Positions 10,381 through 20,100 of a stretch of 53,425 nt of DNA are shown in pieces. Made by a program: the position numbers and the translations under genes. Source of the DNA: Rhizaria sp. SCN 62-66 (lineage: Eukaryota; Rhizaria, unplaced); contig MEDY01000280.1 of assembly GCA_001724265.1 (NCBI GenBank), positions 1 to 53,425 of the forward strand, given 5' to 3'. How positions within the stretch are numbered: position 1 is the first letter of the stretch; the number at the start of each line of letters is the position of its first letter. The notes beneath the pieces were generated by a model. That model did no database searches. It was not told where the DNA came from and was given only the letters and a program-made list of their open reading frames with translations.

Positions 10381-10740
10381 TCGAGGCCCACCACACACGC
10401 TCCAGAGGGCGACTTAACTTTGGTCGCTTGCTGGAGAGCGAGTCAAACTATGGCACTGTGTGAACCTACTGAGGCTGGTGAGATCAAGGCCGTCCAGAGC
10501 TTCCCAACACCGTGTACACGGGGTATTATCTATTTCCTGATTTTTTGGCATCATTAGGTATCTTGTGTTTTAATCTTTAGTTGCCAGAAACTCGTGCTGG
10601 TAGCGTAGTGGCGGTGCTGGGGGAGGCCACCTCTCACCGACTATTCTAGAATGCGGACCAAACTCCAGAGAACGTCCGCGCCCGGCTGGGAGTGCTGAGA
10701 GGAATCTTAGCTCTGCCTCAAAATCCATAGGGCGCTTGCG
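10381..10740. other. Structured GC-rich segments, candidate non-coding RNA
   Basis: Nested complementarity in 10392-10462: CACACA (10392-10397) with TGTGTG (10457-10462), CGCTCCAG (10398-10405) with CTGGAG plus GCG (10431-10440), and GCGAC (10409-10413) with GTCGC (10423-10427). A perfect 12-nt palindrome, CCGTGTACACGG, lies at 10510-10521. Further on, GTGGC...GCCAC and GCGGAC...GTCCGC pair at about 10610-10700. The minus-strand TTGGGAAGCTCTG superficially recalls the RNase P CR-I motif, but I could not find its P4 partner. Family, strand and ends are unknown. Confidence 0.4.
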
Positions 10741-11057
10741 TATTCTAATAATGCACTCTAAATATACGAAGCTTTCCTTTTTGTGCTCTAAACGCTACGC
10801 GTGTCGAGTGACATCGAGCGCGTTTTGTTTAGCGATTCGCTGACAAGCATCTTGTACTGCATCGCGCCGCGTCCCTATCGCTTTTGTTCCACTCTTGCAC
10901 AACTATGTTACGACATCACCCATCTTTGTATTAATATCTTACTCCCTGACTCTATTCCTGCATTCTTTTCTCCCGACCTGTTGCTTTTCGCACTCAATGA
11001 CGCCATCACTCCCACCGTCCACCTGAACAACTCTTGATTAGTTTACACACAGCAACC

Positions 11058-11837
11058 ATGGCTACCGTGAACAAGCAGGCCGAGGCCTACAAGGAGAAGG
11101 GCAACGACGAGTTCCGCAAGGGTGACTTTGCCAAGGCGATCGAGAACTACACGTACGCCACCGAGATGGACCCCAAGAACCCCGTTTACTTCACCAACCG
11201 CTCCATGTGCTACTTCAAGATGGGCGAGCACGCAAAGTCCCTCCGCGACGCCGAGAAGTCGATCAAGCTCAACAACAACTGGGTCAAGGGCTACTACCGT
11301 GCTGGCATGGCGCAGGTCGAGATGGGCCAGTTCAAGGAGGCTGTCAAGTCGCTGGAGCAGGCGGCTGCGATGGAGCCCGCGACCGCAGCATACTCCGAGG
11401 CCGCCGCCGACGCCAAGCGCCGTCTGATGGCCACCATGACCAAGGCCGAGGTGACCAAGTTCGAGGGCAACGAGCTCTTCAAGTCCGGTGAGATCGACAA
11501 GGCGCTGGCCAAGTACGAGCGCGCCCTCACTGAGGTCAAGCCCACCGACGAGAAGACCAAGGCCATCGTGTCCGACATCTACGCCAACATCGCCATGTGC
11601 CAGCAGCAGCGCTGGGACTACTCCTCCGTCGTCGAGTCGTGCACCAAGTGCCTCGAGTTCGCCCCGCAGCACGTCAAGGCGCTGGTCCGCCGCGCCCAGG
11701 CGTATGAGAGCCTCGAGAAGTACAAGGCCGCGCTCGCCGACTTCGATGCCGCCTCGGCGCTCTCGCCCGAGCTGGAGATCGCGTACAAGGGCGCTGTCCG
11801 CCTCCGCGGCACGCTCCGCAAGCTCGGCGAGCTCTAA
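11058..11837 (+). CDS. TPR co-chaperone, Sti1/Hop-like
   Basis: 259 residues, intronless, with a strong start context (GCAACCATGGCT). Two clusters of tetratricopeptide repeats are visible, at about residues 8-110 and 130-250. The first has EKGNDEFRKGDFAKAIENYT, then FTNRSMCYFKMG and WVKGYYRAGMAQ, so the carboxylate-clamp residues (K/N in helix 1A, N in 2A, K and R in 3A) that bind the EEVD tail of Hsp70 or Hsp90 are kept. The second has FEGNELFKSGEIDKAL, IYANIAMC and VKALVRRAQAY. There are no DP domains or other catalytic domains, so it is shorter than true Sti1/Hop (about 550 residues) and resembles small TTC/SGT-type adaptors. A cytosolic Hsp adaptor is the best reading; the precise orthologue is unclear. 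It converges on the eS25 gene. Confidence 0.9.
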   Translation: MATVNKQAEAYKEKGNDEFRKGDFAKAIENYTYATEMDPKNPVYFTNRSMCYFKMGEHAKSLRDAEKSIKLNNNWVKGYYRAGMAQVEMGQFKEAVKSLEQAAAMEPATAAYSEAAADAKRRLMATMTKAEVTKFEGNELFKSGEIDKALAKYERALTEVKPTDEKTKAIVSDIYANIAMCQQQRWDYSSVVESCTKCLEFAPQHVKALVRRAQAYESLEKYKAALADFDAASALSPELEIAYKGAVRLRGTLRKLGEL

Positions 11838-12198
11838 GCGAACCGGCTACTGCGATAACAGCAGTGACAACGGCAACAGCAGCGACCGGTGCCGGTTTGA
11901 AATGAAAGACGCTGGGGCCTTTGGTCGAACATGTGAATTTTGAGTGAGGGGCGCGCGGACGTATAAAGAACCATAACATGCGGCGTCCCGGAGAGAATAA
12001 TACAATATTTCAAAGGGTATCTTTACATTACACGTGTTCATTTCATCACAATGGTTTTGACTGAGATTAGAGAGATCGCGATTCAGACAGCAGCAGAGAG
12101 TGGGGTGGATGTTTGAGGTAATTTTGTGTATGCGCTTGAGTTTTAGAGTATGCTTAGCATACCAGTGTCTTGTTGTTTAAACAGAAACAATGGTGCAC
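11838..12198. other. Convergent spacer between TPR and eS25 genes
   Basis: 361 bp shared by the 3' ends of two converging genes. It holds presumed UTRs and nothing else recognisable. Confidence 0.6.
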
Positions 12199-12882
12199 TT
12201 ACGCGGACTCCTCAACGACGGCGGGGGCGTAGACGGACATGCCACCGGCGGGGGAGACGACCTTGAGGGAGCCGTTCTTGGTGAGCTCGCGAACCAGGCG
12301 GCGCGCCAGGGAGCCACGCCAACGGCGGAGTCGTAGAGCGCCTTGGTGAAGACGACACGGTTGTTCTTCTTCTCGCGGAGCTTGGTCTTCTGTGATTGGA
12401 CAGGAGAGTAGAGAGAGCAAGAGAGCGAGGAGAATCGAGACACAAGATGGAGGAGAGGGAAAGTGAGATTAAGCGAGCATATGTAGCGAAAGGTAGAGAA
12501 GAGTACAGTGGTGCTACAGAGGCACACGGCGGAGTTGAGGCCAATGCGGCAGGTCGGGAGGAATGAGATGATTACGAACCTTCTTGTTCTTGTTCTTAGA
12601 CTTCGAAGAGGACTGGGCAGCGAGAAGCTTGGCAGCCTTGGACTTCTGAACCTTGGGGGGCTGTGAGGTGCAACGAGAAAGATGATGAACACAACATAGA
12701 AAATGCACGTGAGCAACAGCGGCAACAAGAAGAGGACGGGCAGAGGCAATGGGGCAGGCAGCGAGTGGGCCGATCGACGCAATTGAAAAGAGAACAGAAC
12801 ACGCGAAATGCTCCGATATTAGGAATGTAACCAGATTGAATAGATATGATATCCCATAGAGAATCCTCACATGACGTACCAT
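12199..12882 (-). pseudogene. RPS25: 40S ribosomal protein eS25 with an internal out-of-frame deletion
   Basis: Small-subunit protein, three exons: ATG alone (12882-12880), intron 12879-12661 (GTACGT...CTCACAG), exon 2 12660-12580 (27 codons, PPKVQKSKAAKLLAAQ..., the usual basic N-terminus), intron 12579-12390 (GTTCGT...ATCACAG), and exon 3 from 12389. Exon 3 starts KTKLREKKNNRVVFTKALYD, as eS25 should, but the following roughly 20 residues of the winged-helix core are missing. The familiar end, RGSLARRLVRELTKNGSLKV and onward to EESA and TAA at 12199, is in the next frame. Because sequence is missing, splicing cannot repair it. Either this copy is a pseudogene or the assembly dropped a short segment. 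The clean introns and intact ends favour a recent event or an assembly error. Confidence 0.8.
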
Positions 12883-14117
12883 ACTGAATAGTTTACCTCA
12901 AGCAGAGCTTTCAAACGAAAATGATCGGCCCAGAGCCAGATCAAGGACCTGCGGCTCCACCCACAGCGCACCGGCTAAGGGCTCCCACCCCTTAGATCCC
13001 TCGACTGGCACTCACAGTCCCTGACCAGCTGGCCCGTCCTGTGCAAGACTGTTGAATGCCGAATAGTGGTGGTAGAGGAGGCTGTTTTCCGTTGATGTAT
13101 TATCTGTTTCACTTGTAGATTGCTGCGTAAGTTGTATACTTTGTGGTTCATTTATGCATATTAGGGGGTTCTTTACACAGTTCAACTGACGTGCTGTGTG
13201 TGGGGGCTAAGACCTACTCGTTGCAAGCTATCACCTCTGCGCGTCACGAGCCAGCATCGCGAAGTCTATTCTCATATTTGTGGCATCGCACGGGAGAGTA
13301 TTTATGTATATATGTTCTAATGGCACTATACGGTGCTTTGCGAGACCACTGGAGGCTGTTCCACCTTTCTGGAGAGCGACGTGCAGCTTGCCTCGTGCCC
13401 TTCACGCCATTTTCGTCATCTCGGTGCCGTATATTGGTAGATCTTGTGCCTATGTGCCTAAATATATGTGATGACATTGAGTTGATACGTCATGTGAGAC
13501 GGCTCAGTTGGCTTCTGAGCTTCGCTGCTTTTGGGACGACTGCGGCTTCGTTGTGACTCGGTGTGCGGCTGCTGAGACCGCGAAAGAACGCGCGCCCTTC
13601 TATCGGAGCGTGCAGTGTGGATATACAGGAATGCGGATAAAAATAAACAGCTTCAGACCATAGCACATGTAGTGACATATCATGGGAAGAGCGTTGGTGT
13701 GAAACTGCAATCTTCTTGACAGATGTATGCAGCAATGTGTATGTTTTGACCTGGTTCCGATGTAGGTCAGACCCATCGAATCTCCATGACGATGGCGAAC
13801 GTGAAAACTGATTAAGCGGGATGTCATGATCGTCAAATAGGCTGGAAGCAATTGGCCATAATTTATATTTGTAACTTGTTATTGAACAATCTTTTTGAAC
13901 CTTTATAGATTTGTTTTGGCGTCAGAAAACACTTGATTTGATCGCAGTGAACATACATGGATCTCACCTCACCCGCTTCCTATCCCATTCCTGCGACCAC
14001 TTTAATGTCCACTTTGGCTTTATTTAACAGGCATTTCAGTTACAAACCAGAATAACCTACCGGATATATCTTTGCCCCGTAATCCAGCTTCGAGATTGAG
14101 CTGCGTTACCACGCCCA
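12883..14117. other. Divergent spacer between eS25 and the BEACH gene
   Basis: 1.2 kb holding both promoters. The first 150 bp beside the eS25 start are GC-rich and form hairpins (listed separately). The rest is AT-richer, with no gene that I can support; an open frame at about 13143-13556 lacks an early ATG and any recognisable domain. Confidence 0.6.
12922..13032. other. Three consecutive hairpins, candidate structured RNA
   Basis: TGATC (12922-12926) pairs with GATCA (12939-12943), with an inner GGC/GCC. CTAAGGG (12975-12981) pairs perfectly with CCCTTAG (12989-12995). GACTG (13003-13007) pairs with CAGTC (13015-13019). The palindrome CCAGCTGG follows at 13025-13032. The block lies 40 to 150 nt upstream of the eS25 ATG, so it could be a promoter-proximal 5' UTR element on the minus strand or an independent RNA. 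It matches no family I recognise; the U2-like GATCGGCC...AGATCAAG wording lacks the GUAGUA branch-pairing motif. Confidence 0.45.
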
Positions 14118-17100
14118 ATGCCTCCCCCTTCCTCGGCCCGAGAGCCAACGTCACCCTCCACCTTGCCCGCTGCGGCCGTGGATCCCGCGGCCGTCGTAGC
14201 TGCCGCAACAGCTGCGTCCGCAATGCTCGCATCAGGCGAAACCTCTGCACGCGCGCTACTGGCGCAGTCAGGCTCTCTCGCCGCGCTGCCGCTGTTTGAC
14301 GCCGCGCCCTTCACCGCGCTCACAGTCGCGCTCACCGCGTCCGACGCCGCAACTGCCGCCGCTGCGGCCGCCGGCGACGCTTCCGCCGCGGCCGGCGCCG
14401 ACGCTGCGCACCCTGCACTTGCCCCCGCGGCGCTGGCGGACGTTTTTGGCGCTATCCGCGACCAGTGGCTGCGTGCCGCCGCCGTCGACGCCGAAATCAC
14501 TCACCTCTCCCATATTGACGCTCACAATGGCAGCGGCAAGGCGGGCGCTCACTCCGCCAGCGCCAGCGCGGGCACCGGTGACGCCAGTGATGCAAGCGCT
14601 GCGCGCTGTGTACATGCGCCGCTGGCCACGCCCGCGCTGGGCCCCTACGTGTCGCTGTTGACACTGCGTCTCGCAGCGGTTGCGGACGCCCTAGCCCCCG
14701 TCTCTGCCCACAGTCAGTCTGCTACATCGAGCGACACCGCGTCCAATCAAGCTGCTCTTTTGTGGCCCGCAGACTGCGGACTGGCCCCGCTTGCGCTCTC
14801 TCTGCCCTCTGGGAGCGCCAATGCGAGTGCTGGGAATACTGCAAATGCCACTTCGGACGCCACCGCTGCCGCTGCGATGACTTTGCTCTCCACCATCTCG
14901 GCGTCGACCCAGCGTGGCGCTGTTGGTCCCCGCGACAGTGCGTACAATCCCGTGCTCGCTGCGCGCGCTGCCGCCGCACGCCGGGTGTTTTGCATGTTTG
15001 TGCTGACATGGCTGCTTCCACTGTCGGGCTTCTCGTTCCCGCTCTTGCCGCCTGCGCCCACACTCGCCCGCGCGCGCGAGAACCCCCAGCCCACCGCATC
15101 CGCGCACGCGCAGCTACCGTCTCAGGCACAGGCGCAGGTGCAGGTACAGTCGGCGATGACGAAGCGTGCCGCGCAGGGCCAAGTGCTGGCGCTGCTGCTG
15201 GTGCTGGGCCGTGCCACGCGCGGCGGCGCAGCGGATCCCGCGGTGCTGTGTGCGATCACCGCGCTCACGGTCCCGCCGCGCGCGCTACTCACCGCGACCA
15301 CCAGCTCTGCGAACGGCGGTAGTCATCACACCGCAACCACTGTTGGCGCTGTTGCCGCGAACGCCGACCCAGTTGCTGCGGCAACCGAAGCCAACGCCGC
15401 GGCGTCCGCGGCGGCTGCGGCCTCAGCTGGCTCCGCGTTCGCCGTCACCGCTGCTGCCGCCGCGGCCGCTGCGACAGTCGGCACCGCTGCGGCCGCGTCC
15501 GTGGCCCCCGCCGCGGCCGCGGTCGCCGCGCTAGCGTCTCTGCACGCGCGCGCCGAGGTGAAGCCACTCGCCGGCGCTGCGGTGGGCGCGGCGACTGAGC
15601 CGCTGCTGCCGCCGCTGTCGTCCTTCGCCGACGCGTACGCGCACGCTGTGGCGCTCCTGCCGCCCGCGCAGTTCTGCCCTTTCCCGTTGCCGCCGCGCCG
15701 CGCGCGCGCGCACGCGGGCGGCGCCGAGGCAGAGGCTGAGGCTGCTGCTGTGGAAATCGAGGCCGAGGCGCTTGCGTCGGATGCCGTGGTTGACGCTGCG
15801 GGGTCGCAGTCGCGTCTGCTCGTCGTTGCGCACGCGCCGTCGACGCTGGCTGACCCGCGCGGCCGCGGGTTCCTCAAGGAGACGCTGCCCTTCGCCACGG
15901 CGGCTGCGCTCGCAGTCGCGCGCACGCCCGGCGCTGCGGCCGCCGCCGCCGCAGTTGTCGCCGCAGCGCTTACCACCTGTGACGGCGCCCGTGTCAACGC
16001 GCTTATCAGCGACAGCGAGGACGTGAGCGAGAGCGAGGGCGAGAGCGGCGTCGCTGACGCCAGAGTCTCCCCCGCCGTCGCCGCTGCGGCCGCATTGCCC
16101 CGCTCACAGCTGCTGCAGCGCGCGTTCGGGCCCGTGCCGCCAGCGCGCCTGCGTCTACGCGCGCGCAAGCCTGCGCACAGCCACGCCGGCGCCGCCGCAG
16201 CTGTCGTCGGCGCGGTGGCCGAGGAGGGTGATGAGAGCAGCTGCGACGAAGACGGCGCCGCGGCGGCGCTGCAAGAGCAGTGGCGCGGCCGCCGGGCCGC
16301 TGCGCGCGCGCGCTGCCACGCCAGCTCCAGCGCCAGCGCGAGCGCCAGTGATAGCACGGGGCCAGCGCATTACATCGACTGCGCGGTACCTGTCGCCAGC
16401 TCGGCAACTGCGAGCGCTGGGGCCGACTCGAAGGCGCTACGCACGGGCGCGCGCGGCGGTGTGACACTGTCGCTGACTACCGCGATGAACGACAACGATA
16501 TTGATAACGACGCGGGTTTTCTCGCCGGCGACGGTGACGATGACGACAACAACGGTGGTGCAAACGCGCTTGACAGTGCTGCAGCGCTGCGCCCTGCTGC
16601 CGGGCTGCCGGATGCCGCTGACGGTTACTCTTTCGCCTGCTGGGTTCGCCTCCCAGCTGCATCCACGCAGTCAGGCGATGAAGTCGCAACGCCGTCAACT
16701 GTAGGCACTCTGTTCCGTTACCGCGCCGACACCGGCGACGCCGTCGCGCTGCGCGTGTGCACTGCCACGGGCGCGCTCACGGTTACCACGCGCAATGGCG
16801 CCAGCCGCGTCCGTGCCCGCGCCACCGCGGCCGCCTCCAGCTACGGCAGCGACGACGACGACCGTGACGAAGACCTCACCGCTGCTGAGGCCGCCGCCGC
16901 GTGCGGTGGCGCTGGCGCGCTGTTTCCGGCTCCCGTGCTGCCGCGCGGCCGCTGGTGCCACGTCGTGCTGTCCCACCGCGGCGGCCACACCGGCGGCTTG
17001 ACTTCCGCGCCTCCCGCCGCGGACCCGCCTGCAGCCGCGTGCGCAGTGGCCGAGACGTTGCGCTACCTGCTCGCCTCCGCGCGCGGTGCCGCCGCGCCCG

Positions 17101-20100
17101 CGCCGGTGCTGGCCGGCGTGCTTACGCTCACCGTCGACGGCGCACTCGCGCTGGCGCTGCCGGCGCATTTCCCCGTCGCGGCCGAGAACGCCGCGGTGAC
17201 CGTGGGCGCCGCGCGGTGTGCACTCGCTGCACCGATGTGGCTGGCGCGCGCGCTGCCGGTCCGCGCCGCGCGCGCGCTGGGCGTCGCATGCGCTGGCGGT
17301 GCACTTCCCGCGCTCTCGCTCTCCTCTGCCGGCGCTCCAACGCTGACGCTGCGCGCAACGCCCGGTGCGGAGGCCGAGGCCGAGACGGTTGCCTGGGTCC
17401 ACGCCTCCTCCGCCGCGGCCTCGCGGTGGCCCGACACCGGCAGCGCGCAGAACGGCGCGCAGAGCGGCGCGCGCGCGTGCACGCTGTACCCTGCCGCGTG
17501 CGGCGACGCGGGCGCTCGGGCGCTGGTGCTGGCGTTGCTGGCGAGTGTCGGCGACCGCGCGACGACCGCGGCCACCGCGGCCGCCGCTGCTGCTGCTGCA
17601 CTGGCTGCGCGCTCAGTGGGCCGCAATGCGAGCGCCGACTCGCTCAGCGACAGCTTCAGCGCCTTTGCGGCTGAGTCGTCGCCCGTGGCTAGCACAGCCG
17701 CTGTTGCCGCGGCAACGGCCGCGTTCTCCGGCCCGGCGCTGCTGGCGCGCGCTGAGGCTGTGTACAGCGAGCTCTTGCCGCACGGCGCTGGCTTTATCAC
17801 GGCCCTGCGCGCACTGCTGCCGCCCTCGCGCCCGGTAGCTGCTGCTGCCGCTGCGGCGCTCGCGACCGTTGGCGCTGCTGGCGCTGGCGCGGCCACTGCA
17901 GTCGGCGCGTTTGAAGGAGCGCTTACGCCGCTGATTGATCCCACTGTGTCGCCTACCAACGTGGCCCCCGCAGCTCCCACAGCGCCAGCGCAGGGTCCGA
18001 TGGCAACGCTTGGCTTTGAGCTCACTGCGCCCGTGATTATGGCGCTCGATGCTGCGTCCTCGTCTTCCACTGATACCAGCGCTGGCGCCAATGCTCAGAC
18101 TGCTCTGGCGCTCGCACTCGCCAACTGGGAGCGCAGTGCCGCCGGCGATGTTAGCAACCAGAGTGCCGCGAACAAGAGCGTTGCGTCTGCGAGCTCGACG
18201 GTGTTGGCGCTGCGCGGTCTGAACCCTCATCCGCTGCTGCCACAAACACTCCCGCTTTCTTTCAGCGACAGTGCGGTTACCGTCCGTCACTCCGTGCCTG
18301 CCTCCGGCTTTACCGCTGTGGCTGCTGAGCCCGGCAACGGCCTCGCTGCGCTGGTGCTCGCGTCTTCGTCACAGCTGCTGCTTGGCCTCCCCTATGCATC
18401 CCCCGCTGCGCCTTTGGCCGCGGTCCGCGCAATGGCTGCGCTTGCCGCTGCGCCGGGCCCGCGCGCGCTACTCGCGAGCGCCGTCGGCCCCGCGGCTCTG
18501 CGCGCGCTGCTGCTCGATCCTGTCCCGCTTCTCTGGCGCATGGCAGCCAACGGCACCGCTAGCAACAGCGCCCCTGGTGCGAGTGACGCGAGAGAGCAGT
18601 GGCGGCGCAGCTTGTTCCGTGCCGTGCGTTTGCTCGCGCGCCGGCTCTACTGGGGCTCGGCCGCGGGGCTGGGCGCGTACGGCCGCAGCGCGCTCGCGGC
18701 GGGACTCATCAAATATCTCGTCGGCGACGTCACGTACTGGTGCCCACAGCCTTCGGCCCCCACCAGTGCTGACGCGGGCAGCCGCTGCGACGTGTGGATG
18801 CACACACACGTGGCAGCCGCGGTGGCCGAACTGTGGACGCACCCACTGACGCAGCCGCCGCCGCTGAGCGCCGCGGCCGCCGTCGCCGCGCGCATGCGCG
18901 TGTTTGCGGCCGCTCAGGCGCGCGCGAGCGCGTTACGCGCCGAGTTCTCGCGGCTGCAGCGTCAGCGTGCGTCGTTGCTGCACCAGTGGCAGCGCCACCA
19001 GCAGGCCTCAGCGCGGCTTGGCGCTAGCGCGGCGCAGTCGTCCTCCGGGGCCGGCCGCCGCGGCGCGCTGTTGTCTTCTTCGCAGGCGCAGGCGCTGGCG
19101 CAAAAGCTCAACGCGACGACCTCTGCACTCGACGCCGCTGCGCAGCGCTCGCGCACTGCAACGGCCACGGCCACCGCCGTTGCACCGCCGTTCCTGCTGC
19201 TGCCGCACCTCGCGAGCGACTCCCCGCTCGTTAGAGCCGAGGCTGCGAGCGGCGGCGCGGGCAGCAACACCAGTGCACCTGCGCTCGGTGCCGGCCTCGG
19301 TCCCGGCTTTATCCTGGACCTGGTCCGGTTGATGCACGCGCCGCATTTGGCACGTGGCTCCGCTCGTGCGGACTCGCTCATCGCTCCGTCCGAGAGTGAA
19401 GACGATGCCGGCTCTAAGGGATTTGCTCTTGTTCGCGTGTACGCGCGCGCGGCCGCCGAAGCGCTTCTGAGCCAGTGGGTCTCTCGTTGCGCGCGCAATG
19501 CTAAGACCGACACTGCTGCACCTCGTGACGCCATCCTCGCGATGGGACTGTCCAACGTTTCCACAGGTCTTGAACCCACCGCGAGCACGGCTGGTTCACG
19601 CAGTGTCGACGCCGATGCGGAGCCCTACTACGCGCTGACCGGCCCGACATCGCGCATTGTGACCGGCGCGACCGAGGGCGCTGCGGCGGACGCGGCCGTT
19701 GCTGCAGGCGGAAGCCAGGCTGCGGCCGCGGGTGCGAGCGCGGCGTCGTTCCTCGCGTTCCAGCATACGCAGCTCTGCGCGTTGCCGCTTACACCGTACG
19801 CCGTGCTAACTGTGCCGCGCTCTCGTGCGCTTGCGGTTGAGGCTGGCATTCGTTCTGCGCCAACAGCCCATGCGACCAACAAGAGCGCTAGCTCGAGTAC
19901 TAAGCCTATTACTGCGGAACCGCGTTCACTGTCAACGCTTGCGGCGCGTGCTCGCCGGCTTAACTTCTCTCGCGCGGACTGCGCGGCGCTGGCGCGTGCG
20001 CTGCATGCGCGCGTGGGCCGCTTCTTTCGCTCTATGCGCGCGGTGCGTCTGCGTGCGCTTAGGGCTCGCACTGCGGGCTCTGCTCTACCGCCTCCCGCAT

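Larger units (their letters stand above)
8427..11057. other. 2.6 kb spacer between LIM kinase and TPR protein genes
   Basis: No convincing gene. It holds a short duplicate of the kinase 3' end (8459-8490), several T-rich stretches, a GCT/GTT-rich simple repeat (9852-9918), and GC-rich self-complementary segments between about 10381 and 10740. The open frames at about 9500-10250 start without a good ATG and consist of low-complexity sequence. Confidence 0.6.

Noticed and set aside
10445-10500. Possible SRP RNA (TGAGGCTGG...GTCCAG wording)
   Set aside because: The match is to a poorly conserved helix 5 region of human 7SL. The conserved helix 8 sequence and the Alu-domain fold are absent.
12921-12950. 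Possible U2 snRNA (GATCGGCC...AGATCAAG wording)
   Set aside because: The essential GUAGUA branch-pairing sequence and a Sm site do not follow; the resemblance rests on a short hairpin.
13143-13556. 137-codon open frame upstream of the BEACH gene
   Set aside because: It has no early ATG and no recognisable domain, and its codon use is unlike the GC-rich genes around it.
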